A stretch of 64,000 nt of DNA from Saprospiraceae bacterium (GTDB lineage Bacteria > Bacteroidota > Bacteroidia > Chitinophagales > Saprospiraceae), in contig JADJRO010000001.1 in assembly GCA_016712145.1 (NCBI GenBank), positions 2,914,501 through 2,978,500 on the forward strand, read 5' to 3'. Below the pieces are notes generated by a model that searched no databases, was not told where the DNA came from, and was given only the letters and a program-made list of their open reading frames with translations. A program made the position numbers and the translations under genes. Shown here in pieces: positions 36,131-45,734 of this stretch. Within the stretch, counting starts at the first letter, position 1; the number at the start of each line of letters is the position of its first letter.

Positions 36131-36570
36131 GCTTCTAAAAATTTAAATTGGTCCCTATACACATAGGGTTTTCCATTTGATTCCCATTGCATCTGAAGTC
36201 TGTAATAGCCTTTACTGAATTTTTCGGTGGGAATTATAATTTTACCGTTTTCATTTGTCTTGATATCTAAGTTAAAATCTTTGCTTTGATCCGACATTTT
36301 AATAAATTCCAAATGAATAAGGGGCTGGTCTTTTATGCCTTCTTTTGGGAAGTTGATTTCAAGATGCTCACTGGATAACTTTAGATTGATAGTCTCATTC
36401 AAAACATTGAGATTATCTGATCCGGTGAGAATTTTTTGAAATTGAATTTCTTTTTCATAGTAATTCGTTTCCAGCATCTCATTGGTTTGTTGAGATGCTA
36501 TATATAAGAAACTGATTATCATTACAAAGAATAATGCATAAGCTATTAAAATTTTATATCCCCAACTCAT
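36127..36570 (-). CDS. ccoH: FixH/CcoH family cytochrome oxidase assembly protein
   Basis: A 147-residue membrane protein with one N-terminal helix (~5-25, GYKILIAYALFFVMIISFLYIA) followed by NYYEKEIQFQKIL, the conserved start of the periplasmic FixH domain, and a beta-rich remainder ending GYYRLQMQWESNGKPYVYRDQFKF. FixH/CcoH is needed for stable assembly of cbb3 oxidase with the CcoI ATPase. It lies five bases after ccoG and overlaps the SafE-like gene. Confidence 0.88.
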   Translation of the reverse strand: MSWGYKILIAYALFFVMIISFLYIASQQTNEMLETNYYEKEIQFQKILTGSDNLNVLNETINLKLSSEHLEINFPKEGIKDQPLIHLEFIKMSDQSKDFNLDIKTNENGKIIIPTEKFSKGYYRLQMQWESNGKPYVYRDQFKFLEA

Positions 36571-36575
36571 AATGA

Positions 36576-37979
36576 TTATTTAAATGGTCCTAGAAAATTA
36601 GTTTTTAATGTATGGATCAAATCACTCCCTTGGAAAATGTTTAATTTGATTTCATTGCTTCTTTTAAGCACTTGATCTTTTGATAAGCCAATAAAGAATT
36701 CATATTCAGAAACAGATTCAGGGTTAATTTTAATTTCGTGATTTCCTATGAGTTGAATGCTTCCGTTCTGATTAGCTAATTTGATATCCATTTTTTGTGT
36801 GTCCCTGCTTTTATTTATAAACTTTATAGTGTATAAATTTGTGATCTGGGATTCACTAACCTCCTGATATAATTGTCCTGGAACGCGTTGAACATAGGCA
36901 TCAATAGTATTTCGAGTTGCAATTAAAACGACCATCGCAAGGATTAAAATACTGAGTAAGGCCGTATAGGCCTTCATGCGGTTATTGAATTTAAAGCGGG
37001 TTTTTCCAGACACTTCATTTTCGGATGCATATCGGATTAACCCTCTATTGAAACCTACCTTATCCATTACTTCATCGCAGGCATCTATGCATGCAGTGCA
37101 ACCAACACATTCCATTTGCACCCCATTGCGAATGTCAATGCCTGTTGGACAAACCTGAACGCATTTCATACAGTCCACGCAATCGCCTTGAGTTCGTTGT
37201 TGATTTTTATGGATGCGTTCTCTTGGTTCGCCTCTCGTGTAATCGTATGAAATTTGCATGGTGTCTTTATCAAAAAGCACACTCTGAAGGCGTCCGTAGG
37301 GACAAACGGTGGTGCAAATAATATCACGGACAAATGCAAACACTCCATAAAATAAGAGCGTAAATACAATTAATCCACTTAAGAGGCCAATGTTTTCTGA
37401 AATGGGTTTCAGTATAATTTTATATAACTGATCCACTCCAATGATATAAGCTAAAAACGTATTGGCTATAAGAAAGGAAAATGCCAAAAAAATAAAATGT
37501 TTCAAAGATTTTTTAAGCCACCATTCGCTCGTCCATGCTTTTGACTGCAGCAGTTTTTGTTGTCCGGGTGAACCTTCAATCAGCCATTCAATTTTTCGGA
37601 AAACCATTTCCATAAAAATGGTTTGTGGACAAGCCCAACCACAAAACAAACGACCGTAAATAACTGTAAATAATGCAATAAAAATGATAAAAGTGATCAT
37701 GGCCACTGCAAAAATGAAAAAGTCATTTGGCCAAAATATCTTACTAAATAATATAAACTTTCCTTCAAGTATATTGAATAATACCAAAGGTTGATTGTGT
37801 ACCCAAATAAATGGAATGGTAAAAAAGAGAATCAGATATACAAACGAACTGTAATTTCTGTAATTGTAAAATCGTCCATTGACCTTACTGGCAAAGATCC
37901 ATTTTCGGCCGCCTTGCTCGTCAACCGAACTGATTCTGTCTCTAAATCCGGATCCTTCCTGTAGATCATCGAGGTTCAT
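36576..37979 (-). CDS. ccoG: Cytochrome c oxidase accessory protein CcoG
   Basis: A polytopic ferredoxin-like protein, 467 residues, that helps assemble cbb3 oxidase; the E. coli/Rhodobacter-type homologues reduce copper for CcoNOP. Membrane segments cover ~45-230 with GRLFCGWACPQTIFMEMVFRKIEW, the NapH/RdxA signature. Two [4Fe-4S] motifs follow: CVDCMKCVQVCPTGIDIRNG (~265-285) and CVGCTACIDACDEVM (~291-305). The C-terminal Ig-like periplasmic domain (~360-467) is typical of CcoG. It starts directly at the ccoP stop. Confidence 0.95.
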   Translation of the reverse strand: MNLDDLQEGSGFRDRISSVDEQGGRKWIFASKVNGRFYNYRNYSSFVYLILFFTIPFIWVHNQPLVLFNILEGKFILFSKIFWPNDFFIFAVAMITFIIFIALFTVIYGRLFCGWACPQTIFMEMVFRKIEWLIEGSPGQQKLLQSKAWTSEWWLKKSLKHFIFLAFSFLIANTFLAYIIGVDQLYKIILKPISENIGLLSGLIVFTLLFYGVFAFVRDIICTTVCPYGRLQSVLFDKDTMQISYDYTRGEPRERIHKNQQRTQGDCVDCMKCVQVCPTGIDIRNGVQMECVGCTACIDACDEVMDKVGFNRGLIRYASENEVSGKTRFKFNNRMKAYTALLSILILAMVVLIATRNTIDAYVQRVPGQLYQEVSESQITNLYTIKFINKSRDTQKMDIKLANQNGSIQLIGNHEIKINPESVSEYEFFIGLSKDQVLKRSNEIKLNIFQGSDLIHTLKTNFLGPFK

Positions 37980-39113
37980 CTACTTAGTAGTTTTCAAAGT
38001 ATCTTGTTTTGCATCCGTATTACCAGGTGTTGCTTCTGTATATAAAGTTCCTTGAGCAGCTTTAGCACCGGGAGGATTCGTTCCTTTTAAAGATTTTATA
38101 TAACTCGACAATTGTGCAATTTGATTTGGACCGTATTCATCTTTCCAGTTTCGCATGCCTTTATCCATCACACCATATTTTATTACCGTAAAAATTTCTT
38201 TTACAGAGCCACCATGAATCCAATATTCATCAGTCAAATTTGGTCCAACCAATCCTTGTCCTTTGTCTCCATGACAAACTGCACAAGTAGCTTTAAAGAT
38301 GGTTTTACCCTCTTCATATTGGCCTGCAGGTAATAATTCTACATTATTTTCATCAATCTGATCTCCTTTTTCACTTAAATAGAGTGCTTGTTCTTGTTCT
38401 GCAATTTTCATGGCATTTTGATATTCTTTTAATTGGAGCGGTGCAGATTCAGCGATGTGGTACCGATACAAATAAATTGCAGCAAATAGAATGGTTCCAA
38501 GAAATGCAGCAGTAAACCAAGGAGGTGTAATGTTATCCAGTTCGCGGATTCCATCATAATTATGACCGGTATCTAGATCGCTTTCGCTTTCAATTTATTT
38601 AAATACATTGATGCGATCCCACCAACTTGGTTTGATTTCTACAGTTCGGGTTTCAAATTTCTCAATTCCCGTATAAAAACGAATCCATTTTCTAATTAAT
38701 ATCAGCGCATAGATTTCAACAGCAATTATGATTAGCATAAGCCAACCTTGAACGCTTAATAAGAAAGTAAAATTTTGTGGATTGCCTGCAACGGCATTGG
38801 CTTGTTGAGCAAATGCCTCCTGACTGCTATAGAAAATCATAACAATCCATAATATTGCTTTTAACGTGTTGTTGTTTTTATCTATATAAAAACGAATCGA
38901 TGAGCGCAACACCCCTAAAAGGGCAATAATAACGATTGCTAATGTAAATGCTATAGCAAAAAGTGCAGTATCTAAATCCAGGTAAAATCCACTTCCAGTT
39001 GAAGGTGCTTGTGTTGCAACGGCAGTGGTTCCCTGAGCATCAATTGGTAAAACGAATCCTATCGTTATAAATAGGAATAAAAAGGGTCTAATTATAAAGT
39101 GTAATGCTTTCAT
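37980..39113 (-). pseudogene. ccoP: cbb3 oxidase cytochrome c subunit CcoP, interrupted by an in-frame TAA
   Basis: CcoP carries electrons to the CcoNO core. The first open stretch (39113-38595) encodes 172 residues: signal peptide, two membrane helices and SWWDRINVFK. The TAA at 38595-38597 ends it. In the SAME frame translation resumes as IESESDLDTGHNYDGIRELDN, the diagnostic CcoP/FixP_N motif, a membrane helix (FLGTILFAAIYLYRYH), and a cytochrome c domain with the haem site CAVCH (38271-38285) and Met ligand near GMRNW. In other Bacteroidota the two parts form one chain, so I treat this as one gene with a nonsense codon. No ATG restarts the second part ahead of its motif. Real mutation, consensus error and readthrough remain open. 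Confidence 0.85.
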
Positions 39114-39289
39114 AAAGTCTTAGTATCAGATTTATCTAATGGCAATTCTTCCATGGTACGAATCATTTCACTGTTTGCTTTAAATGCATAAATGGTAACA
39201 GCAATAAAAAAAAGTATAAAGACCAGTAATGAAATCATAGGATAAATTTCAATTCCGGTAATTTTTTCCAAATAATTATTGAATTTCAT
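39110..39289 (-). CDS. ccoQ: CcoQ-like small cbb3 oxidase subunit
   Basis: A 59-residue protein: a short N-terminal helix (KFNNYLEKITGIEIYPM), one transmembrane helix (~18-36, ISLLVFILFFIAVTIYAF), and the motif EMIRTMEELPLD. The YPM-helix-'LPLD' layout matches the small proteins found between ccoNO and ccoP in Bacteroidota. Its TGA overlaps the ccoP ATG (ATGA) and it starts 5 bases after ccoNO. CcoQ stabilises the CcoP-CcoNO complex in proteobacteria; the same role here is inferred. Confidence 0.82.
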   Translation of the reverse strand: MKFNNYLEKITGIEIYPMISLLVFILFFIAVTIYAFKANSEMIRTMEELPLDKSDTKTL

Positions 39290-39294
39290 AATTC

Positions 39295-41418
39295 TTATCG
39301 TTTTGAATTAACACGTGTATCTTTTCCTAATCTTTGCAAGTATGCAATGAGTGCAACAATTTCTTTTTCAGCAGGTATGCCGATTTTATCTTCACGCAAG
39401 TTGTTGGATATTTGTTCTGCCTGTTTTTTCAAATCCTCATTCGCCGTAGTTTCAAATCCTGCCGGATAAGGAACCCCCATTTTGCGCATGGCATGAATTT
39501 TTGATGGTGTAGTGGACGTATTTAAATCGTTTCCAAACAGCCAAACATAACTTGGCATATTCGACCCTGGTGAAACCGATTGAGGATCTAACATGTGATT
39601 AAAATGCCAACTATTCGGATATTTTCCACCTACCCGTGCGAGATCCGGTCCTGTTCGCTTACTTCCCCATTGAAATGGATGATCATACACAAATTCTCCT
39701 GCTTTTGAATAGTCCCCATATCGCATCACTTCATATCGGAAAGGTCGAATCATCTGGGAGTGACAATTATAACATCCTTCGCGAATGTAAATATCCCTTC
39801 CTTGCAATTCCAGAGGGGTGTATGGCTTTACGCTTGAAATGGTAGGTACATTTGATTTTACTAAAAATGTTGGAACCAATTCAACTAAACCTCCGATACC
39901 GACAACGATTAAACTCATAGTAAGCAATAATACGGGTTTGCGTTCGATGACACTATGCCAGAAAGCAGATTTTGGTGCCTGGTAATTTTTACTTAAAGGT
40001 GCAGCCTCAATTGATTCGGTTTCAATAAATTTTCCAGAACGTACTGTTTTTATTAAATTGTAAACCATAATGAATACACCAATCAGAAATATGGTTCCAC
40101 CCAATGCCCGCAATAAATAAAAAGGCATTACAGTTTGTACAACATCCATAAACTGGTATTGCAATTGACCTTCCGGTGTAAATGTTTTCATCATAAAATA
40201 AGTCCGGAAAGCAGACCAATACATTGGAATTGCATAGAGTATAATACCTAAGGTGCCAATCCAAAAGTGTGTGGATGCTAATTTTTGAGAATACAATTTG
40301 ACATTGTACATTTTTGGAAATAACCAGTACAGCATTCCAAATGTTAAAAATCCATTCCATCCTAAGGCTCCTATATGAACGTGTGCAACTGTCCAGTCAC
40401 TGTAATGTGAAATTGCATTCACATTTTTAAGCGACATCATCGGGCCTTCAAATGTTGACATACCGTAACAGGTAACTGCAACTACAAAAAATTTCAATAC
40501 CGTATCTTCACGAACTTTATCCCATGCTCCCCTTAAAGTGAACAGTCCGTTCAACATTCCGCCCCAACTGGGTAAGATTAGCATGATTGAAAAAACGGTT
40601 CCCAATGATTGTGCCCAATCTGGTAATGCAGTATATAAAAGGTGGTGCGGACCGGCCCAGATATATATGAAAATTAAAGACCAAAAATGCACAATGCTTA
40701 AGCGGTAAGAATACACCGGACGATCGGCAGCTTTTGGTAAGAAATAATACATCAAACCCAAGTACGGGGTTGTTAAAAAGAATGCAACCGCATTGTGACC
40801 ATACCACCATTGAACCAAAGCATCTTGAACTCCAGCATACCAGGAATATGATTTGAACAAGTTGATTGGGAATTCCAAGGAATTGACAATATGAAGCATG
40901 GCAACAGTTACCCATGAGGCAATGTAAAACCAAATCGCAACGTACAAGTGCCGTTCCCTTCTGGTTAAAATGGTTCCAAACATATTGATACCAAAGACCA
41001 CCCAGATTAAAGTGATTAAAATATCAATGGGCCATTCCAATTCTGCATATTCCTTACCCGTTGTGATACCGCAAACCAAGGTTATGGCTGCCAATACAAT
41101 GATGGATTGCCATCCCCAAAAATGAATTTTGCTTAATTTGCTGCTCCACATGGACGTTTTCAGTAATCTGGGCAACGAATAATAGATGGCGGTGAAAATA
41201 CCGTTTCCTACAAATGCAAAAATCACTGCATTGGTATGCAAGGGTCTTAATCTGCCATAGGTAGTAAATGATAAATCAAAGTTTAGAGCGGGAAATACAA
41301 GTTGAAATGCAATCAGGACTCCTACCAACATACCAACAGCACCCCATAAAATGGTTGCCATTGCAAAAAGTCTTGGCATTTTATTGTCATAGTAAACGGT
41401 TTCTAATTGTGCATTCAT
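39295..41418 (-). CDS. ccoNO: Fused cbb3 cytochrome c oxidase subunits I and II (CcoNO)
   Basis: A 707-residue fusion. The N-terminal ~470 residues are the haem-copper subunit CcoN: twelve membrane helices with HTNAVIFAFVGN (low-spin haem His), WWYGHNAVAFFLTTPYLG (CuB region), GPHHLLYTALPDW and AHVHIGALGWNG (haem His pair). After a linker and one helix, residues ~535-707 form the CcoO monohaem cytochrome: EGCYNCHSQMIRPF (CxxCH) and GSNMPSYVWLF (Met ligand). The fusion is usual in Bacteroidota. It overlaps ccoS by ATGA. Function is high-affinity oxygen reduction with proton pumping. Confidence 0.96.
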   Translation of the reverse strand: MNAQLETVYYDNKMPRLFAMATILWGAVGMLVGVLIAFQLVFPALNFDLSFTTYGRLRPLHTNAVIFAFVGNGIFTAIYYSLPRLLKTSMWSSKLSKIHFWGWQSIIVLAAITLVCGITTGKEYAELEWPIDILITLIWVVFGINMFGTILTRRERHLYVAIWFYIASWVTVAMLHIVNSLEFPINLFKSYSWYAGVQDALVQWWYGHNAVAFFLTTPYLGLMYYFLPKAADRPVYSYRLSIVHFWSLIFIYIWAGPHHLLYTALPDWAQSLGTVFSIMLILPSWGGMLNGLFTLRGAWDKVREDTVLKFFVVAVTCYGMSTFEGPMMSLKNVNAISHYSDWTVAHVHIGALGWNGFLTFGMLYWLFPKMYNVKLYSQKLASTHFWIGTLGIILYAIPMYWSAFRTYFMMKTFTPEGQLQYQFMDVVQTVMPFYLLRALGGTIFLIGVFIMVYNLIKTVRSGKFIETESIEAAPLSKNYQAPKSAFWHSVIERKPVLLLTMSLIVVGIGGLVELVPTFLVKSNVPTISSVKPYTPLELQGRDIYIREGCYNCHSQMIRPFRYEVMRYGDYSKAGEFVYDHPFQWGSKRTGPDLARVGGKYPNSWHFNHMLDPQSVSPGSNMPSYVWLFGNDLNTSTTPSKIHAMRKMGVPYPAGFETTANEDLKKQAEQISNNLREDKIGIPAEKEIVALIAYLQRLGKDTRVNSKR

Positions 41419-41576
41419 TCTTCTTTCTTGATTTTTTCTTTTCGTTCAAATAAAATACGATGGGCTGATGCGTATAAATCTTCAAATTGTCCGTCATTTG
41501 AACTCCATATAAATGCCACTAGAAAAGCACCGGCAATACAGACACTGACACAAATTAAAATAATTAATACGCTCAT
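41415..41576 (-). CDS. ccoS: cbb3 oxidase maturation protein CcoS
   Basis: A 53-residue protein with one transmembrane helix (SVLIILICVSVCIAGAFLVAF) followed by IWSSNDGQFEDLYASAHRIL, the conserved 'W-a-x-x-x-GQF-D-D-L' signature of CcoS. CcoS is required for inserting haem and copper into cbb3 oxidase. It lies between the CcoI ATPase and ccoNO; its TGA overlaps the ccoNO ATG (41415-41418). Confidence 0.9.
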   Translation of the reverse strand: MSVLIILICVSVCIAGAFLVAFIWSSNDGQFEDLYASAHRILFERKEKIKKEE

Positions 41577-41653
41577 AATTTGATGAGCAAAATTAAAAGC
41601 AGGGGAAAACCATCTCTTAGACCATGGTCATCCAGTTAAATGATTTTTATCAA

Positions 41654-44077
41654 TTAGGAAAGCCTGTGATGCCAGGCTAAAAAAGCTGTTATTCCGTAGG
41701 AAAGTATTAAAATTGAAATCGAGCTGATTGGCATTAATATAGCTGCAATGAGCGGAGAAAGGATTCCGTTTAAGGCATAATAACCGCCTATTATATTGTA
41801 AAGAATGGAATATACAAAGATCAGATAAATGGTACGTTTTCCATCTCTGACAAAAAGGAGCATATCAGCCAATTTTTGCAAAGAAGTTCCATCTAGGATA
41901 CCATCACTGGCCGGCGTAAAATTATTGCGGTTTTCTGTAACGGCAATCCCTACATCACTTTGTTTTAATGCACCGGAATCATTGAGTCCATCGCCAACCA
42001 TGAGTATTTTTTCGCCCTGTTTTTGTTGATGATTACTAATGAAATCCAATTTATCAATGGGTTTTAATCCAAAATGCATGGCGTTCTTATGATGAAATAA
42101 GCCAAGCAATTTTGTGGTAGCTCCGGGTTGATCTCCCGTTAACATGGACAGTTTGTATTTTGACTTCAGCTTATCAAATAATACATCAAGACCTGATCTG
42201 AATTCTTGAGCAATGGAAAAATATCCGAGATAATTTCCATCTTCTTTGATATGGACGTTAGAATGATCAACATTTTCTGGATCGATTGCATGTACAAAAT
42301 CAGCGGAGCCCAATTTAACATGATGTTCCTGAATCCATGCTTCAATTCCCTTTCCAGCGATTTGTTTAAATTCGAGTACCGGAATCGTTTGATTTGCCTG
42401 AATAAACTGAGCTACAGAATGACTTAAAGGATGTGTAGATTGTTTAGCTAAGGAATAGAATCGAATTTCCTGTTCCTGGCTCAGTTTCGTTCCACAATAT
42501 GATACTTTAAGACTTCCATTTTTGGTGAGTGTACCCGTTTTATCAAAAACCAGATGATCAATTTGATTCAATTGATCCAAAACAGAAGGATGCTTTAAAT
42601 ACAATTTATTTTTGGAAAGAATTCGAAGCAAATTTCCATTTGTAAAACTTGCAGCCAACAATAACGCACAAGGACAAGCAACTATTAATATGGTAGTTAC
42701 CGCATTCCACATGAGATCCGGACGATTTTGTGTGTACCAAAAGATGCCGGCAGCCAAGGCCAATACAATAACTACCAATGTAAAATATTGTGCAATGAGA
42801 TCAATTTCCTTATATGTTTTTGCTTTTTCCGTTTTAAAAATTTCATTATTCCAAAGATTGGTCAAATAACTTTGTGAAACGGGTTTAATCACGCTAATTT
42901 CAATGGCTTCTCCGGTTTGTCGGGCTCCTGCATAAACCCGTTCCCCACAGTTTGGAAAACTCAGTTGACTTTCGCCACTTACAAAACTGTAATCGAGGGA
43001 AGCCTTGCCATTCAATAATAAGCCATCAACTGGAATAATTTCTTCATTATGGATGAGGATGCGATCATTTTTTTCAATGGATTCTATTGGTGTGGATATC
43101 CATTTGGATTTTTTCATAGCCATTACGGCAATTGGAAAAAATGATTTATAGTTTCGGTCGAAGGATAAAGATGTAAATGATTTATCCTGAATAAATCGAC
43201 CCAATAACATAAAAAACACGATACCGGAAAAACTATCCAGATATCCATTGCTTAATCCGATTTGCATTTCATAAACACTTCTTGAAAATGTTAAAATTAA
43301 AGCCAAAGCAATGGGGAGGTCAATCGTAATCATTTTAAGCTTCAGTCCATTCCAGGCACCGGAAAAAAATTCAGTAGCACAAAAAAACAAGACAGGTAAT
43401 GAAAGTAAGAAAATAAACAATCGGAACAGGATTGCAAGATCTTGTTCAACCAATTCGCCACCATTAAAATATTCTGGTAACGAAAACATCATAATGTTGG
43501 CAAAGCAAAATCCTGCGATCCCAATTTTCAAAACCCGGTTTCTTTTTGGAAGTTGAAGTCCCATTTTCAGATCCTGGATTTCTAATTTTGGTTCGTAGCC
43601 AATAGAAGTAAGCAACTCAACCAACTGCCGCAGACTTATTTTTTTTGCATCAAAGACCAAAAACAATTCTTTGGTGGAAAAATTAACCCGATTGCTAATG
43701 ATCCCATCATTGAGTTTAAATAAATTTTCCAATAACCAGATGCACGAACTGCAATGCATTTGGGGAATGTAAAATTGGACCCTGCATTGGTCCTTTTCTT
43801 TGAAGCTTATGAATTCATCCCAGTATTCTGGTCGATCCAAAAAGGCATACCGCTCAGCCCATTGCGAATTGCTTTGCTTAATTCCTGGTTGGGAGTTGTA
43901 TGCATAATAGTCGCAAAGTTGATTGTTATTTAAAACCTGAAAAACCGTTTTGCAGCCTTCGCAACAAAAATAATGGTCATCAATTTCAATAGATTGATTT
44001 GGGCATTCACTTCCGCAGTGATAGCAAAGGGTTTGGATTTGTGTTTTGTTTTCCAGAATAAGGCGATTCGCATGCAA
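41654..44077 (-). CDS. ccoI: CcoI/FixI-type copper-exporting P1B ATPase
   Basis: Supplies copper from the cytoplasm to the oxidase assembly line. The 807-residue chain begins with a Cys-rich zinc-finger-like head (CYHCGSECP ... CCEGCKTVF, ~18-43), then an HMA domain with MHCSSCIW, membrane segments, the ion-binding CPCALLLA motif (~465), the phosphorylation site DKTGTLT (~511) and the hinge GDGLND (~690). The Cys-rich head followed by the HMA domain is characteristic of FixI/CcoI rather than CopA. The start is TTG at 44077, because a TAG stands six codons upstream and no in-frame ATG precedes the Cys motifs. Heads the cco cluster. Confidence 0.93.
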   Translation of the reverse strand: MHANRLILENKTQIQTLCYHCGSECPNQSIEIDDHYFCCEGCKTVFQVLNNNQLCDYYAYNSQPGIKQSNSQWAERYAFLDRPEYWDEFISFKEKDQCRVQFYIPQMHCSSCIWLLENLFKLNDGIISNRVNFSTKELFLVFDAKKISLRQLVELLTSIGYEPKLEIQDLKMGLQLPKRNRVLKIGIAGFCFANIMMFSLPEYFNGGELVEQDLAILFRLFIFLLSLPVLFFCATEFFSGAWNGLKLKMITIDLPIALALILTFSRSVYEMQIGLSNGYLDSFSGIVFFMLLGRFIQDKSFTSLSFDRNYKSFFPIAVMAMKKSKWISTPIESIEKNDRILIHNEEIIPVDGLLLNGKASLDYSFVSGESQLSFPNCGERVYAGARQTGEAIEISVIKPVSQSYLTNLWNNEIFKTEKAKTYKEIDLIAQYFTLVVIVLALAAGIFWYTQNRPDLMWNAVTTILIVACPCALLLAASFTNGNLLRILSKNKLYLKHPSVLDQLNQIDHLVFDKTGTLTKNGSLKVSYCGTKLSQEQEIRFYSLAKQSTHPLSHSVAQFIQANQTIPVLEFKQIAGKGIEAWIQEHHVKLGSADFVHAIDPENVDHSNVHIKEDGNYLGYFSIAQEFRSGLDVLFDKLKSKYKLSMLTGDQPGATTKLLGLFHHKNAMHFGLKPIDKLDFISNHQQKQGEKILMVGDGLNDSGALKQSDVGIAVTENRNNFTPASDGILDGTSLQKLADMLLFVRDGKRTIYLIFVYSILYNIIGGYYALNGILSPLIAAILMPISSISILILSYGITAFLAWHHRLS

Positions 44078-44127
44078 AAGTCGATAAGCAGCCTACCTTC
44101 GGATTTGATATTGCTCATTGGATCTAG

Positions 44128-44154
44128 TGACTTTAGTCAATGATACTAAAGTCA
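44128..44154. promoter_or_regulatory. Perfect 10-bp palindrome upstream of the cco cluster
   Basis: TGACTTTAGT at 44128-44137 and ACTAAAGTCA at 44145-44154 are exact inverted copies separated by 7 bases. It lies 50-77 bases ahead of the ccoI start, where an operator for a redox- or oxygen-sensing regulator would be expected. It is not the FNR consensus (TTGAN6TCAA). No T run follows, so a terminator is unlikely. Confidence 0.6.
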
Positions 44155-44195
44155 AATTCCCTTTTAAGTCTTAATTAATATAGTGAATGCGAAAT

Positions 44196-45305
44196 TTAAA
44201 ACACAAACTGCCTGTCTGAATTTTTTAATTTCATGAGATACCCATAAAATAATGCAAATGAAAATCCTGCCAACAGCGCTGCTAATGTAGGTTGTAATCC
44301 GGCAAGCCAATCGTACACTCCGTGTAAGATAGAAACCGTTGCAAATCCAATGACAATCAATGCACCCTTTTTTTCTTTACGGATCAGTGCTGTAGTAATA
44401 AAGTAACCCACAATACCAGAAAACACTGCATGACAAAAAACCAATGACAGCGAGCGCAACATCACCAAAACCATGGCATTTTGAACTCCCGACACCAGAC
44501 CTTCGACTCCATAGTTTATTGTTTTTGTATAAGCGGAACCAATGGCATTTTCACCGTAGTGTAAATTTTCAAAAGCTGCAAATCCCAAGCCACTAAATAC
44601 ACCAATTGTAACCAGGGAAAGTATGTTTAAATCTTTGCGAAACCATTTAATAGCAATGTAAATTGGCAATGCTTTTATTAATTCTTCACAAATTCCAACT
44701 TGAAAAATGTATCCAATGAGCGAAACAATTAAATTGGAATGATCTGCAAGATTCAAATAGAAGGCAGGTAAGAATCTATAGATAAATAACAACAACCAAA
44801 TGCCAATGATACCTGTAAAAAAAAGGGCTGGAACTGCAAGGCGCTTACTTCCTCCATCATTGAGTATAAATTTTTTAAAGATCACACCCCATACAAATGC
44901 AAAAAAAAGTGCAAACATGGTGAGTTGCGTAGAAACCTGATTTACAGTTATAATTAATAAGGGAATAATCCCTAAAAAACTAACAGCCCAGAAAATAAAA
45001 TCTTTCAACAACAAATTAATATTGCTTTGATCTATGGGGATGATTTCCTGTTTTAAGGGAATTTGCTGAAGATCTCTTAAGATCGTTTGAGCTTGTTTCG
45101 AACTCTTTTCAATGATATTTTGGAAAGACTCATTGATGGTTTGAATTTTTTCTGAATCAGTTTCTGAATCTTTAGCATGATCTTGGGATTCAATAATCGG
45201 AATGATTAATGAAAGACCGCAAGATGAACAAAATCGTTGGGAGCCAGAAGCTGAATGCTCGAACTCTAAAATGCTTTTGCATTGTGGACAGCTTATCTTT
45301 ATCAT
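44196..45305 (-). CDS. PrsW family intramembrane metalloprotease with zinc-ribbon head
   Basis: A 369-residue protein. Residues 1-35 form a zinc ribbon (ISCPQCKSILEF ... RFCSSCGLSL). After a linker, about eight transmembrane helices carry the PrsW/CPBP-like motifs: GICEELIKALPIYIAIKWF (the EE-x-x-K motif, ~210), GLGFAAFENLHYGENA (E-N-x-x-Y), and FCHAVFSGIVGYF and LHGVYDWLAG (metal His). PrsW cleaves anti-sigma factors in Bacillus; the substrate here is unknown. Begins ten bases from the lipoprotein gene upstream, so probably in the same operon. Confidence 0.87.
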   Translation of the reverse strand: MIKISCPQCKSILEFEHSASGSQRFCSSCGLSLIIPIIESQDHAKDSETDSEKIQTINESFQNIIEKSSKQAQTILRDLQQIPLKQEIIPIDQSNINLLLKDFIFWAVSFLGIIPLLIITVNQVSTQLTMFALFFAFVWGVIFKKFILNDGGSKRLAVPALFFTGIIGIWLLLFIYRFLPAFYLNLADHSNLIVSLIGYIFQVGICEELIKALPIYIAIKWFRKDLNILSLVTIGVFSGLGFAAFENLHYGENAIGSAYTKTINYGVEGLVSGVQNAMVLVMLRSLSLVFCHAVFSGIVGYFITTALIRKEKKGALIVIGFATVSILHGVYDWLAGLQPTLAALLAGFSFALFYGYLMKLKNSDRQFVF

Positions 45306-45314
45306 AAGCAGGGT

Positions 45315-45734
45315 TTATTTTTTATCCAGATCTGATTTTGGGCAAGACAATCCCCAAATATAAATCATTTTATCAGTTTTCTTGAATTCTACGGTCTTAA
45401 CATCTATGATTCGAACCGATTTAACTTCTGTAAGTGATGGGTCAAACAGCGCTTTGATATCAGGTAAACCGTTTTTATCAAGGTGAAAGTTTAACTGGAT
45501 CCGATCTTTGCGTTCAGACCAACTCCCTTTAAATTTGTAACGTTTCTCAGGACGTTCACTCAGATCCTTGAAGTACAATTCGAATTTCTGATTTTTACGG
45601 AGTACTAATTCAATTTGTGCTACATCATTTGCAGTAGTTTCGTAAATAGCTTTCTTAGGCGAACTGCATGCGCATAATAGTAAAGTGAGAAATAGCACAG
45701 TGAATGCTTTATAATTCCATATTTTATAGGTCAT
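45315..45734 (-). CDS. Putative lipoprotein of unknown function
   Basis: A 139-residue protein with a type II signal peptide: hydrophobic stretch then LLLCAC with a lipobox Cys (~22-23). The mature part is short beta-rich sequence (FELYFKDLSERPEKRYKFKGSWSERKDRIQLNFHLD), similar in style to copper-resistance NlpE-like or other small barrel lipoproteins, but no family is claimed. I chose the ATG at 45734, which overlaps the stop of the ICMT-like gene (ATGA), over the TTG at 45740. Confidence 0.72.
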   Translation of the reverse strand: MTYKIWNYKAFTVLFLTLLLCACSSPKKAIYETTANDVAQIELVLRKNQKFELYFKDLSERPEKRYKFKGSWSERKDRIQLNFHLDKNGLPDIKALFDPSLTEVKSVRIIDVKTVEFKKTDKMIYIWGLSCPKSDLDKK

